Below, in pieces: positions 27,801-42,200 of a stretch of 64,000 nucleotides of DNA. The notes under the pieces were generated by a model. The model did not search any database. It was not told the DNA's origin and worked only from the letters and a program-made list of their open reading frames with translations. Source of the stretch: Auanema rhodensis (Eukaryota; Nematoda; Chromadorea; Rhabditida; Rhabditidae); contig OZ059896.1 of NCBI GenBank assembly GCA_964057225.1, positions 2,542,001 through 2,606,000 on the forward strand. Direction: 5' to 3'. Made by a program: the position numbers and the translations under genes. Each line of letters begins with the position of its first letter. Within the stretch, counting starts at the first letter, position 1.

Positions 27801-28173
27801 TTTAGACTAATATGGACATGGGGAATCTAATTTTGAAAACCGCATCTTTTTATCTTTCACGTGAAGCGAGTTACATACCAAGTGCACATCACGTGTACAT
27901 TTAATTAGCATAAATTAAAGTTCACGTAAATTTCAAAGTCATGGTTACCATGCACCAATATCAATAAAATTTTGTTTTTAGACTAATATGGACATGGGGA
28001 ATCTAATTTTGAAAACCGCATCTCTTTATCTTTCACGTGAAGCGAGTTACATACCAAGTGCACATCACGTGTACATTTAATTAGCATAAATTAAAGTTCA
28101 CGTAAATTTCAAACTCATGGTTACCATGCACCAATATCAATAAAAATTTGTTTTTAGACTAATATGGACATGG
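24070..28173. repeat. Series of 1583-bp higher-order units (8 x 176 + 175 bp)
   Basis: AGTCACATACC recurs at 24175, 25758 and 27341, each 1583 bp apart. TGGTCATGGGG recurs at 25527 and 27110 (the GG positions), also 1583 bp apart. Each unit has nine monomers, one of them a 175-bp copy. The third copy is incomplete: at 28174 it switches to a GGAGAATCT monomer where its partner at 26591 continues GGGGAATCT. Differences between units include TTTAAATAGC near 25790 and TATCATTAAA near 27431. Confidence 0.87.
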
Positions 28174-29200
28174 AGAATCTAATTTTGAAAACCGCATCTC
28201 TTTATCTTTCACGTGAAGCGAGTTACATACCAAGTGCACATCACGTGTACATTTAATTAGCATAAATTAAAGTTCACGTAAATTTCAAACTCATGGTTAC
28301 CATGCACCAATATCAATAAAAATTTGTTTTTAGACTAATATGGACATGGAGAATCTATTTTTAAAAACCGCATCTCTTTATCTTTCACGTGAAGCGAGTT
28401 ACATACCAAGTGCACATCACGTGTACATTTAATTAGCATAAATTAAAGTTCACGTAAATTTCAAACTCATGGTTACCATGCACCAATATCAATAAAAATT
28501 TGTTTTTAGACTAATATGGACATGGGGAATCTAATTTTGAAAACCGCATCTCTTATCTTCCACGTGAAGCGAGTTACATACCAAGTGCACATCACGTGTA
28601 CATTTAATTAGCATAAATTAAAGTTCACGTAATTTTCAAAGTCATGGTTACCATGAACCAATATCAATGAATATTTGTTTTTAGACTAATATGGACATGG
28701 GGAATCTAATTTTGAAAACCGCATCTATTTATCTTTCACGCGAAGCGAGTTACATACCAAGTGCACATCACGTGTACATTTAATTAGCATAAAGTAAAGT
28801 TCACGTAAATTTCAAACTCATGGTTACCATGCACCAATATCAATAAAAATTTGTTTTTAGACTAATATGGACATGGGGAATCTAATTTTGAAAACCGCAT
28901 CTCTTATCTTCCACGTGAAGCGAGTTACATACCAAGTGCACATCACGTGTACATTTAATTAGCATAAATTAAAGTTCACGTAATTTTCAAAGTCATGGTT
29001 ACCATGAACCAATATCAATGAATATTTGTTTTTAGACTAATATGGACATGGGGAATCTAATTTTGAAAACCGCATCTATTTATCTTTCACGCGAAGCGAG
29101 TTACATACCAAGTGCACATCACGTGTACATTTAATTAGCATAAAGTAAAGTTCACGTAAATTTCAAACTCATGGTTACCATGCACCAATATCAATAAAAT
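28170..29200. repeat. Module with 351-bp dimer (175 + 176) in tandem
   Basis: After a GGAGAATCTAATTTTG monomer and a GGAGAATCTATTTTTAAAAA monomer come two direct copies of the dimer made of a 175-bp monomer and a CACGCG monomer. The deletion marker lies at about 28550 and 28902, about 351 bp apart. Related modules later in the zone have an extra GAAAAACGC monomer between the two dimers, so this copy probably lost it, or the others gained it. Confidence 0.8.
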
Positions 29201-29389
29201 TTTGTTTTTAGACTAATATGGACATGGGGAATCTAATTTTGAAAACCGCATCTCTTTATCTTTCACGTGAAGCGAGTTACATACCAAGTGCACATCACGT
29301 GTACATTTAATTAGCATAAATTAAAGTTCACGTAAATTTCAAACTCATGGTTACCATGCACCAATATCAATAAAAATTTGTTTTTAGAC

Positions 29390-31535
29390 TAATATGGACA
29401 TGGGGAATCTAATTTTGAAAAACGCATCTCTTTATCTTTCACGTGAAGCGAGTTACATACCAAGTGCACATCACGTGTACATTTAATTAGCATAAATTAA
29501 AGTTCACGTAAAATTCAAAGTCATGGTTACCATGCACCAATATCAATAAAATTTTGTTTTTAGACTAATATGGACATGGGGAATCTAATTTTGAAAACCG
29601 CATCTTTTTATCTTTCACGTGAAGCGAGTTACATACCAAGTGCACATCACGTGTACATTTAATTAGCATAAATTAAAGTTCACGTAAATTTCAAAGTCAT
29701 GGTTACCATGCACCAATATCAATAAAATTTTGTTTTTAGACTAATATGGACATGGGGAATCTAATTTTGAAAACCGCATCTCTTTATCTTTCACGTGAAG
29801 CGAGTTACATACCAAGTGCACATCACGTGTACATTTAATTAGCATAAATTAAAGTTCACGTAAATTTCAAACTCATGGTTACCATGCACCAATATCAATA
29901 AAAATTTGTTTTTAGACTAATATGGACATGGAGAATCTAATTTTGAAAACCGCATCTCTTTATCTTTCACGTGAAGCGAGTTACATACCAAGTGCACATC
30001 ACGTGTACATTTAATTAGCATAAATTAAAGTTCACGTAAATTTCAAACTCATGGTTACCATGCACCAATATCAATAAAAATTTGTTTTTAGACTAATATG
30101 GACATGGAGAATCTATTTTTAAAAACCGCATCTCTTTATCTTTCACGTGAAGCGAGTTACATACCAAGTGCACATCACGTGTACATTTAATTAGCATAAA
30201 TTAAAGTTCACGTAAATTTCAAACTCATGGTTACCATGCACCAATATCAATAAAAATTTGTTTTTAGACTAATATGGACATGGGGAATCTAATTTTGAAA
30301 ACCGCATCTCTTATCTTCCACGTGAAGCGAGTTACATACCAAGTGCACATCACGTGTACATTTAATTAGCATAAATTAAAGTTCACGTAATTTTCAAAGT
30401 CATGGTTACCATGAACCAATATCAATGAATATTTGTTTTTAGACTAATATGGACATGGGGAATCTAATTTTGAAAACCGCATCTATTTATCTTTCACGCG
30501 AAGCGAGTTACATACCAAGTGCACATCACGTGTACATTTAATTAGCATAAAGTAAAGTTCACGTAAATTTCAAACTCATGGTTACCATGCACCAATATCA
30601 ATAAAAATTTGTTTTTAGACTAATATGGACATGGGGAATCTAATTTTGAAAAACGCATCTCTTTATCTTTCACGTGAAGCGAGTTACATACCAAGTGCAC
30701 ATCACGTGTACATTTAATTAGCATAAATTAAAGTTCACGTAAATTTCAAACTCATGGTTACCATGCACCAATATCAATAAAAATTTGTTTTTAGACTAAT
30801 ATGGACATGGGGAATCTAATTTTGAAAACCGCATCTCTTATCTTCCACGTGAAGCGAGTTACATACCAAGTGCACATCACGTGTACATTTAATTAGCATA
30901 AATTAAAGTTCACGTAATTTTCAAAGTCATGGTTACCATGAACCAATATCAATGAATATTTGTTTTTAGACTAATATGGACATGGGGAATCTAATTTTGA
31001 AAACCGCATCTATTTATCTTTCACGCGAAGCGAGTTACATACCAAATGCACATCACGTGTACATTTAATTAGCATAAAGTAAAGCTCACGTAAATTTCAA
31101 ACTCATGGTTACCATGCACCAATATCAATAAAAATTTGTTTTTAGACTGATATGGACATGGGGAATCTAATTTTGAAAAACGCATCTCTTTATCTTTCAC
31201 GTGAAGCGAGTTACATACCAAGTGCACATCACGTGTACATTTAATTAGCATAAATTAAAGTTCACGTAAATTTCAAAGTCATGGTTACCATGCACCAATA
31301 TCAATAAAATTTTGTTTTTAGACTAATATGGACATGGGGAATCTAAATTTGAAAACCGCATCTCTTTATCTTTCACGTGAAGCGAGTTACATACCAAGTG
31401 CACATCACGTGTACATTTAATTAGCATAAATTAAAGTTCACGTAAATTTCAAACTCATGGTTACCATGCACCAATATCAATAAAATTTTGTTTTTAGACT
31501 AATATGGACATGGGGAATCTAATTTTGAAAACCGC
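29390..31535. repeat. 2.1-kb duplicated block, left copy (offset 16179 bp)
   Basis: The block recurs at about 45570-47714. Markers at the same spacing include AACGCATCTC (29421 and 45600), the GGAGAATCTATTTTT monomer (30108 and 46287), two 175-bp monomers, AGACTGATATGG (31147 and 47326) and CTAAATTTG (31344 and 47523). Differences noticed are CCAAATGCAC near 31045, AAAGCTCACG near 31085 and GGGAAATCT near 47518. The copies part at the GCATCTTTTT/GCATCTCTTT difference. Confidence 0.85.
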
Positions 31536-32900
31536 ATCTTTTTATCTTTCACGTGAAGCGAGTTACATACCAAGTGCACATCACGTGTACATTTAATTAG
31601 CATAAATTAAAGTTCACGTAAAATTCAAAGTCATGGTTACCATGCACCAATATCAATAAAAATTTGTTTTCAAACTAATATGGACATGGGGATTCTAATT
31701 TTGAAAACCGCATCTCTTTATCTTTCACGTGAAGCGAGTTACATACCAAGTGCACATCACGTGTACATTTAATTAGCATAAATTAAAGTTCACGTAAAAT
31801 TCAAAGTCATGGTTACCATGCACCAATATCAATAAAATTTTGTTTTTAGACTAATATGGACATGGGGAATCTAATTTTGAAAACCGCATCTTTTTATCTT
31901 TCACGTGAAGCGAGTTACATACCAAGTGCACATCACGTGTACATTTAATTAGCATAAATTAAAGTTCACGTAAATTTCAAAGTCATGGTTACCATGCACC
32001 AATATCAATAAAAATTTGTTTTTAGACTGATATGGACATGGGGAATCTAATTTTGAAAAACGCATCTCTTTATCTTTCACGTGAAGCGAGTTACATACCA
32101 AGTGCACATCACGTGTACATTTAATTAGCATAAATTAAAGTTCACGTAAATTTCAAACTCATGGTTACCATGCACCAATATCAATAAAATTTTGTTTTTA
32201 GACTAATATGGACATGGGGAATCTAATTTTGAAAACCGCATCTTTTTATCTTTCACGTGAAGCGAGTTACATACCAAGTGCACATCACGTGTACATTTAA
32301 TTAGCATAAATTAAAGTTCACGTAAAATTCAAAGTCATGGTTACCATGCACCAATATCAATAAAAATTTGTTTTCAAACTAATATGGACATGGGGATTCT
32401 AATTTTGAAAACCGCATCTCTTTATCTTTCACGTGAAGCGAGTTACATACCAAGTGCACATCACGTGTACATTTAATTAGCATAAATTAAAGTTCACGTA
32501 AAATTCAAAGTCATGGTTACCATGCACCAATATCAATAAAATTTTGTTTTTAGACTAATATGGACATGGGGAATCTAATTTTGAAAACCGCATCTTTTTA
32601 TCTTTCACGTGAAGCGAGTTACATACCAAGTGCACATCACGTGTACATTAAATTAGCATAAATTAAAGTTCACGTAAATTTCAAAGTCATGGTTACCATG
32701 CACCAATATCAATAAAATTTTGTTTTTAGACTAATATGGACATGGGGAATCTAATTTTGAAAACCGCATCTCTTTATCTTTCACGTGAAGCGAGTTACAT
32801 ACCAAGTGCACATCACGTGTACATTTAATTAGCATAAATTAAAGTTCACGTAAATTTCAAACTCATGGTTACCATGCACCAATATCAATAAAAATTTGTT
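31500..32900. repeat. 704-bp tandem repeat with an inserted AGACTGAT monomer
   Basis: GCATCTTTTTATC recurs at about 31537, 31887, 32241 and 32591, and CAAACTAATATGG near 31671 and 32375, giving a 704-bp spacing. AGACTGATATGG at 31147 and 32027 is 880 bp apart, so one copy of the unit has one monomer more than the other. This looks like unequal exchange with a single-monomer gain or loss. Confidence 0.78.
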
Positions 32901-35900
32901 TTTAGACTAATATGGACATGGGGAATCTAATTTTGAAAACCGCATCTCTTATCTTCCACGTGAAGCGAGTTACATACCAAGTGCACATCACGTGTACATT
33001 TAATTAGCATAAATTAAAGTTCACGTAATTTTCAAAGTCATGGTTACCATGAACCAATATCAATGAATATTTGTTTTTAGACTAATATGGACATGGGGAA
33101 TCTAATTTTGAAAACCGCATCTATTTATCTTTCACGCGAAGCGAGTTACATACCAAGTGCACATCACGTGTACATTTAATTAGCATAAAGTAAAGTTCAC
33201 GTAAATTTCAAACTCATGGTTACCATGCACCAATATCAATAAAAATTTGTTTTTAGACTAATATGGACATGGGGAATCTAATTTTGAAAAACGCATCTCT
33301 TTATCTTTCACGTGAAGCGAGTTACATACCAAGTGCACATCACGTGTACATTTAATTAGCATAAATTAAAGTTCACGTAAATTTCAAAGTCATGGTTACC
33401 ATGCACCAATATCAATACAATTTTGTTTTTAGACTAATATGGTCATGGGGAATCTAATTTTGAAAACCGCATCTCTTTATCTTTCACGTGAAGCGAGTTA
33501 CATACCAAGTGCACATCACGTGTACATTTAATTAGCATAAATTAAAGTTCACGTAAATTTCAAACTCATGGTTACCATGCACCAATATCAATAAAATTTT
33601 GTTTTTAGACTAATATGGACATGGGGAATCTAATTTTGAAAACCGCATCTCTTTATCTTTCACGTGAAGCGAGTCACATACCAAGTGCACATCACGTGTA
33701 CATTTAATTAGCATAAATTAAAGTTCACGTAAATTTCAAAGTCATGGTTACCATGCACCAATATCAATAAAAATTTGTTTTTAGACTAATATGGACATGG
33801 AGAATCCATTTTTAAAAACCGCATCTCTTTATCTTCCACGTGAAGCGAGTTACATACCAAGTGCACATCACGTGTACATTTAAATAGCATAAATTAAAGT
33901 TCACGTAAATTTCAAACTCATGGTTACCATGCACCAATATCAATAAAAATTTGTTTTCAAACTAATATGGACATGGGGATTCTAATTTTGAAAACCGCAT
34001 CTCTTTATCTTTCACGTGAAGCGAGTTACATACCAAGTGCACATCACGTGTACATTTAATTAGCATAAATTAAAGTTCACGTAAAATTCAAAGTCATGGT
34101 TACCATGCACCAATATCAATAAAATTTTGTTTTTAGACTAATATGGACATGGGGAATCTAATTTTGAAAACCGCATCTCTTTATCTTTCACGTGAAGCGA
34201 GTTACATACCAAGTGCACATCACGTGTACATTTAATTAGCATAAATTAAAGTTCACGTAAATTTCAAAGTCATGGTTACCATGCACCAATATCAATAAAA
34301 TTTTGTTTTTAGACTAATATGGACATGGGGAATCTAATTTTGAAAACCGCATCTCTTTATCTTTCACGTGAAGCGAGTTACATACCAAGTGCACATCACG
34401 TGTACATTTAATTAGCATAAATTAAAGTTCACGTAAATTTCAAACTCATGGTTACCATGCACCAATATCAATAAAAATTTGTTTTTAGACTAATATGGAC
34501 ATGGGGAATCTAATTTTGAAAACCGCATCTCTTATCTTCCACGTGAAGCGAGTTACATACCAAGTGCACATCACGTGTACATTTAATTAGCATAAATTAA
34601 AGTTCACGTAATTTTCAAAGTCATGGTTACCATGAACCAATATCAATGAATATTTGTTTTTAGACTAATATGGACATGGGGAATCTAATTTTGAAAACCG
34701 CATCTATTTATCTTTCACGCGAAGCGAGTTACATACCAAGTGCACATCACGTGTACATTTAATTAGCATAAAGTAAAGTTCACGTAAATTTCAAACTCAT
34801 GGTTACCATGCACCAATATCAATAAAAATTTGTTTTTAGACTAATATGGACATGGGGAATCTAATTTTGAAAAACGCATCTCTTTATCTTTCACGTGAAG
34901 CAAGTTACATACCAAGTGCACATCACGTGTACATTTAATTAGCATAAATTAAAGTTCACGTAAATTTCAAAGTCATGGTTACCATGCACCAATATCAATA
35001 CAATTTTGTTTTTAGACTAATATGGTCATGGGGAATCTAATTTTGAAAACCGCATCTCTTTATCTTTCACGTGAAGCGAGTTACATACCAAGTGCACATC
35101 ACGTGTACATTTAATTAGCATAAATTAAAGTTCACGTAAATTTCAAACTCATGGTTACCATGCACCAATATCAATAAAATTTTGTTTTTAGACTAATATG
35201 GACATGGGGAATCTAATTTTGAAAACCGCATCTCTTTATCTTTCACGTGAAGCGAGTCACATACCAAGTGCACATCACGTGTACATTTAATTAGCATAAA
35301 TTAAAGTTCACGTAAATTTCAAAGTCATGGTTACCATGCACCAATATCAATAAAAATTTGTTTTTAGACTAATATGGACATGGAGAATCCATTTTTAAAA
35401 ACCGCATCTCTTTATCTTCCACGTGAAGCGAGTTACATACCAAGTGCACATCACGTGTACATTTAATTAGCATAAATTAAAGTTCACGTAAATTTCAAAC
35501 TCATGGTTACCATGCACCAATATCAATAAAAATTTGTTTTCAAACTAATATGGACATGGGGATTCTAATTTTGAAAACCGCATCTCTTTATCTTTCACGT
35601 GAAGCGAGTTACATACCAAGTGCACATCACGTGTACATTTAATTAGCATAAATTAAAGTTCACGTAAAATTCAAAGTCATGGTTACCATGCACCAATATC
35701 AATAAAATTTTGTTTTTAGACTAATATGGACATGGGGAATCTAATTTTGAAAACCGCATCTTTTTATCTTTCACGTGAAGCGAGTTACATACCAAGTGCA
35801 CATCACGTGTACATTTAATTAGCATAAATTAAAGTTCACGTAAATTTCAAAGTCATGGTTACCATGCACCAATATCAATAAAATTTTGTTTTTAGACTAA
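32600..35900. repeat. Second pair of 1583-bp higher-order units
   Basis: TGGTCATGGGG lies at 33441 and 35024 and AGTCACATACC at 33672 and 35255, both 1583 bp apart, and the 175-bp deletion near 32945 and 34530 fits the same period. The order of monomer types is the one seen at 24070-28173, so this is a second cluster of the same unit about 8 kb away. Private changes are TTTAAATAGC near 33885 in one copy and GAAGCAAG near 34900 in the other. Confidence 0.82.
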
Positions 35901-36925
35901 TATGGACATGGAGAATCTAATTTTGAAAACCGCATCTCTTTATCTTTCACGTGAAGCGAGTTACATACCAAGTGCACATCACGTGTACATTTAATTAGCA
36001 TAAATTAAAGTTCACGTAAATTTCAAACTCATGGTTACCATGCACCAATATCAATAAAAATTTGTTTTTAGACTAATATGGACATGGAGAATCTATTTTT
36101 AAAAACCGCATCTCTTTATCTTTCACGTGAAGCGAGTTACATACCAAGTGCACATCACGTGTACATTTAATTAGCATAAATTAAAGTTCACGTAAATTTC
36201 AAACTCATGGTTACCATGCACCAATATCAATAAAAATTTGTTTTTAGACTAATATGGACATGGGGAATCTAATTTTGAAAACCGCATCTCTTATCTTCCA
36301 CGTGAAGCGAGTTACATACCAAGTGCACATCACGTGTACATTTAATTAGCATAAATTAAAGTTCACGTAATTTTCAAAGTCATGGTTACCATGAACCAAT
36401 ATCAATGAATATTTGTTTTTAGACTAATATGGACATGGGGAATCTAATTTTGAAAACCGCATCTATTTATCTTTCACGCGAAGCGAGTTACATACCAAGT
36501 GCACATCACGTGTACATTTAATTAGCATAAAGTAAAGTTCACGTAAATTTCAAACTCATGGTTACCATGCACCAATATCAATAAAAATTTGTTTTTAGAC
36601 TAATATGGACATGGGGAATCTAATTTTGAAAAACGCATCTCTTTATCTTTCACGTGAAGCGAGTTACATACCAAGTGCACATCACGTGTACATTTAATTA
36701 GCATAAATTAAAGTTCACGTAAATTTCAAACTCATGGTTACCATGCACCAATATCAATAAAAATTTGTTTTTAGACTAATATGGACATGGGGAATCTAAT
36801 TTTGAAAACCGCATCTCTTATCTTCCACGTGAAGCGAGTTACATACCAAGTGCACATCACGTGTACAATTAATTAGCATAAATTAAAGTTCACGTAATTT
36901 TCAAAGTCATGGTTACCATGAACCA
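35200..36925. repeat. 1.7-kb duplicated block, left copy (offset 5276 bp)
   Basis: The block recurs at about 40475-42200. Shared markers at the same spacing are AGTCACATACC (35255 and 40531), CAAACTAATATGG (35541 and 40817), the GGAGAATCTATTTTT monomer (36088 and 41364) and the rare TACAATTAATTAGC (36865 and 42141). One mismatch noticed is in GAACCAATATC near 36397, which reads GAACAAATATC near 41673. Confidence 0.85.
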
Positions 36926-39900
36926 ATATCAATGAATATTTGTTTTTAGACTAATATGGACATGGGGAATCTAATTTTGAAAACCGCATCTATTTATCTT
37001 TCACGCGAAGCGAGTTACATACCAAGTGCACATCACGTGTACATTTAATTAGCATAAAGTAAAGTTCACGTAAATTTCAAACTCATGGTTACCATGCACC
37101 AATATCAATAAAATTTTGTTTTTAGACTAATATGGACATGGGGAATCTAATTTTGAAAACCGCATCTCTTTATCTTTCACGTGAAGCGAGTTACATACCA
37201 AGTGCACATCACGTGTACATTTAATTAGCATAAATTAAAGTTCACGTAAATTTCAAACTCATGGTTACCATGCACCAATATCAATAAAAATTTGTTTTTA
37301 GACTAATATGGACATGGGGAATCTAATTTTGAAAAACGCATCTCTTTATCTTTCACGTGAAGCGAGTTACATACCAAGTGCACATCACGTGTACATTTAA
37401 TTAGCATAAATTAAAGTTCACGTAAAATTCAAAGTCATGGTTACCATGCACCAATATCAATAAAATTTTGTTTTTAGACTAATATGGACATGGGGAATCT
37501 AATTTTGAAAACCGCATCTCTTTATCTTTCACGTGAAGCGAGTTACATACCAAGTGCACATCACGTGTACATTTAATTAGCATAAATTAAAGTTCACGTA
37601 ATTTTCAAAGTCATGGTTACCATGAACCAATATCAATAAAAATTTGTTTTTAGACTAATATGGACATGGGGAATCTAATTTTGAAAACCGCATCTCTTTA
37701 TCTTTCACGTGAAGCGAGTTACATACCAAGTGCACATCACGTGTACATTTAATTAGCATAAATTAAAGTTCACGTAAAATTCAAAGTCATGGTTACCATG
37801 CACCAATATCAATAAAATTTTGTTTTTAGACTAATATGGACATGGGGAATCTAATTTTGAAAACCGCATCTCTTTATCTTTCACGTGAAGCGAGTTACAT
37901 ACCAAGTGCACATCACGTGTACATTTAATTAGCATAAATTAAAGTTCACGTAAATTTCAAAGTCATGGTTACCATGCACCAATATCAATAAAATTTTGTT
38001 TTTAGACTAATATGGACATGGGGAATCTAATTTTGAAAACCGCATCTCTTTATCTTTCACGTGAAGCGAGTTACATACCAAGTGCACATCACGTGTACAT
38101 TTAATTAGCATAAATTAAAGTTCACGTAAATTTCAAACTCATGGTTACCATGCACCAATATCAATAAAAATTTGTTTTTAGACTAATATGGACATGGGGA
38201 ATCTAATTTTGAAAACCGCATCTCTTATCTTCCACGTGAAGCGAGTTACATACCAAGTGCACATCACGTGTACATTTAATTAGCATAAATTAAAGTTCAC
38301 GTAATTTTCAAAGTCATGGTTACCATGAACCAATATCAATGAATATTTGTTTTTAGACTAATATGGACATGGGGAATCTAATTTTGAAAACCGCATCTAT
38401 TTATCTTTCACGCGAAGCGAGTTACATACCAAGTGCACATCACGTGTACATTTAATTAGCATAAAGTAAAGTTCACGTAAATTTCAAACTCATGGTTACC
38501 ATGCACCAATATCAATAAAAATTTGTTTTTAGACTAATATGGACATGGGGAATCTAATTTTGAAAAACGCATCTCTTTATCTTTCACGTGAAGCAAGTTA
38601 CATACCAAGTGCACATCACGTGTACATTTAATTAGCATAAATTAAAGTTCACGTAAATTTCAAAGTCATGGTTACCATGCACCAATATCAATACAATTTT
38701 GTTTTTAGACTAATATGGTCATGGGGAATCTAATTTTGAAAACCGCATCTCTTTATCTTTCACGTGAAGCGAGTTACATACCAAGTGCACATCACGTGTA
38801 CATTTAATTAGCATAAATTAAAGTTCACGTAAATTTCAAACTCATGGTTACCATGCACCAATATCAATAAAATTTTGTTTTTAGACTAATATGGACATGG
38901 GGAATCTAATTTTGAAAACCGCATCTCTTTATCTTTCACGTGAAGCGAGTCACATACCAAGTGCACATCACGTGTACATTTAATTAGCATAAATTAAAGT
39001 TCACGTAAATTTCAAAGTCATGGTTACCATGCACCAATATCAATAAAAATTTGTTTTTAGACTAATATGGACATGGGGAATCTAATTTTGAAAACCGCAT
39101 CTCTTTATCTTTCACGTGAAGCGAGTTACATACCAAGTGCACATCACGTGTACATTTAATTAGCATAAATTAAAGTTCACGTAAATTTCAAAGTCATGGT
39201 TACCATGCACCAATATCAATAAAATTTTGTTTTTAGACTAATATGGACATGGGGAATCTAATTTTGAAAACCGCATCTCTTTATCTTTCACGTGAAGCGA
39301 GTTACATACCAAGTGCACATCACGTGTACATTTAATTAGCATAAATTAAAGTTCACGTAAATTTCAAACTCATGGTTACCATGCACCAATATCAATAAAA
39401 ATTTGTTTTTAGACTAATATGGACATGGGGAATCTAATTTTGAAAACCGCATCTCTTATCTTCCACGTGAAGCGAGTTACATACCAAGTGCACATCACGT
39501 GTACATTTAATTAGCATAAATTAAAGTTCACGTAATTTTCAAAGTCATGGTTACCATGAACCAATATCAATGAATATTTGTTTTTAGACTAATATGGACA
39601 TGGGGAATCTAATTTTGAAAACCGCATCTATTTATCTTTCACGCGAAGCGAGTTACATACCAAGTGCACATCACGTGTACATTTAATTAGCATAAAGTAA
39701 AGTTCACGTAAATTTCAAACTCATGGTTACCATGCACCAATATCAATAAAAATTTGTTTTTAGACTAATATGGACATGGGGAATCTAATTTTGAAAAACG
39801 CATCTCTTTATCTTTCACGTGAAGCAAGTTACATACCAAGTGCACATCACGTGTACATTTAATTAGCATAAATTAAAGTTCACGTAAATTTCAAAGTCAT

Positions 39901-40474
39901 GGTTACCATGCACCAATATCAATACAATTTTGTTTTTAGACTAATATGGTCATGGGGAATCTAATTTTGAAAACCGCATCTCTTTATCTTTCACGTGAAG
40001 CGAGTTACATACCAAGTGCACATCACGTGTACATTTAATTAGCATAAATTAAAGTTCACGTAAATTTCAAACTCATGGTTACCATGCACCAATATCAATA
40101 AAATTTTGTTTTTAGACTAATATGGACATGGGGAATCTAATTTTGAAAACCGCATCTCTTTATCTTTCACGTGAAGCGAGTCACATACCAAGTGCACATC
40201 ACGTGTACATTTAATTAGCATAAATTAAAGTTCACGTAAATTTCAAAGTCATGGTTACCATGCACCAATATCAATAAAAATTTGTTTTTAGACTAATATG
40301 GACATGGAGAATCCATTTTTAAAAACCGCATCTCTTTATCTTCCACGTGAAGCGAGTTACATACCAAGTGCACATCACGTGTACATTTAATTAGCATAAA
40401 TTAAAGTTCACGTAAATTTCAAACTCATGGTTACCATGCACCAATATCAATAAAAATTTGTTTTCAAACTAATA

Positions 40475-42200
40475 TGGACATGGGGAATCTAATTTTGAAA
40501 ACCGCATCTCTTTATCTTTCACGTGAAGCGAGTCACATACCAAGTGCACATCACGTGTACATTTAATTAGCATAAATTAAAGTTCACGTAAATTTCAAAG
40601 TCATGGTTACCATGCACCAATATCAATAAAAATTTGTTTTTAGACTAATATGGACATGGAGAATCCATTTTTAAAAACCGCATCTCTTTATCTTCCACGT
40701 GAAGCGAGTTACATACCAAGTGCACATCACGTGTACATTTAATTAGCATAAATTAAAGTTCACGTAAATTTCAAACTCATGGTTACCATGCACCAATATC
40801 AATAAAAATTTGTTTTCAAACTAATATGGACATGGGGATTCTAATTTTGAAAACCGCATCTCTTTATCTTTCACGTGAAGCGAGTTACATACCAAGTGCA
40901 CATCACGTGTACATTTAATTAGCATAAATTAAAGTTCACGTAAAATTCAAAGTCATGGTTACCATGCACCAATATCAATAAAATTTTGTTTTTAGACTAA
41001 TATGGACATGGGGAATCTAATTTTGAAAACCGCATCTTTTTATCTTTCACGTGAAGCGAGTTACATACCAAGTGCACATCACGTGTACATTTAATTAGCA
41101 TAAATTAAAGTTCACGTAAATTTCAAAGTCATGGTTACCATGCACCAATATCAATAAAATTTTGTTTTTAGACTAATATGGACATGGAGAATCTAATTTT
41201 GAAAACCGCATCTCTTTATCTTTCACGTGAAGCGAGTTACATACCAAGTGCACATCACGTGTACATTTAATTAGCATAAATTAAAGTTCACGTAAATTTC
41301 AAACTCATGGTTACCATGCACCAATATCAATAAAAATTTGTTTTTAGACTAATATGGACATGGAGAATCTATTTTTAAAAACCGCATCTCTTTATCTTTC
41401 ACGTGAAGCGAGTTACATACCAAGTGCACATCACGTGTACATTTAATTAGCATAAATTAAAGTTCACGTAAATTTCAAACTCATGGTTACCATGCACCAA
41501 TATCAATAAAAATTTGTTTTTAGACTAATATGGACATGGGGAATCTAATTTTGAAAACCGCATCTCTTATCTTCCACGTGAAGCGAGTTACATACCAAGT
41601 GCACATCACGTGTACATTTAATTAGCATAAATTAAAGTTCACGTAATTTTCAAAGTCATGGTTACCATGAACAAATATCAATGAATATTTGTTTTTAGAC
41701 TAATATGGACATGGGGAATCTAATTTTGAAAACCGCATCTATTTATCTTTCACGCGAAGCGAGTTACATACCAAGTGCACATCACGTGTACATTTAATTA
41801 GCATAAAGTAAAGTTCACGTAAATTTCAAACTCATGGTTACCATGCACCAATATCAATAAAAATTTGTTTTTAGACTAATATGGACATGGGGAATCTAAT
41901 TTTGAAAAACGCATCTCTTTATCTTTCACGTGAAGCGAGTTACATACCAAGTGCACATCACGTGTACATTTAATTAGCATAAATTAAAGTTCACGTAAAT
42001 TTCAAACTCATGGTTACCATGCACCAATATCAATAAAAATTTGTTTTTAGACTAATATGGACATGGGGAATCTAATTTTGAAAACCGCATCTCTTATCTT
42101 CCACGTGAAGCGAGTTACATACCAAGTGCACATCACGTGTACAATTAATTAGCATAAATTAAAGTTCACGTAATTTTCAAAGTCATGGTTACCATGCACC
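40475..42200. repeat. 1.7-kb duplicated block, right copy (offset 5276 bp)
   Basis: This is the partner of 35200-36925. Just downstream, the right copy rejoins sequence that matches 37090 onward at a shorter offset of 5100 bp, so it lacks one two-monomer piece present in the left copy. That is the signature of a deletion by unequal exchange in register. Confidence 0.82.

Noticed and set aside
31069-31251. 60-codon minus-strand reading frame, related ones at 31949-32131 and 47248-47430
   Set aside because: The same satellite frame is opened here by AGACTAAT to AGACTGAT, turning the stop TAG into a CAG codon. It is a by-product of a point variant carried by block copying.
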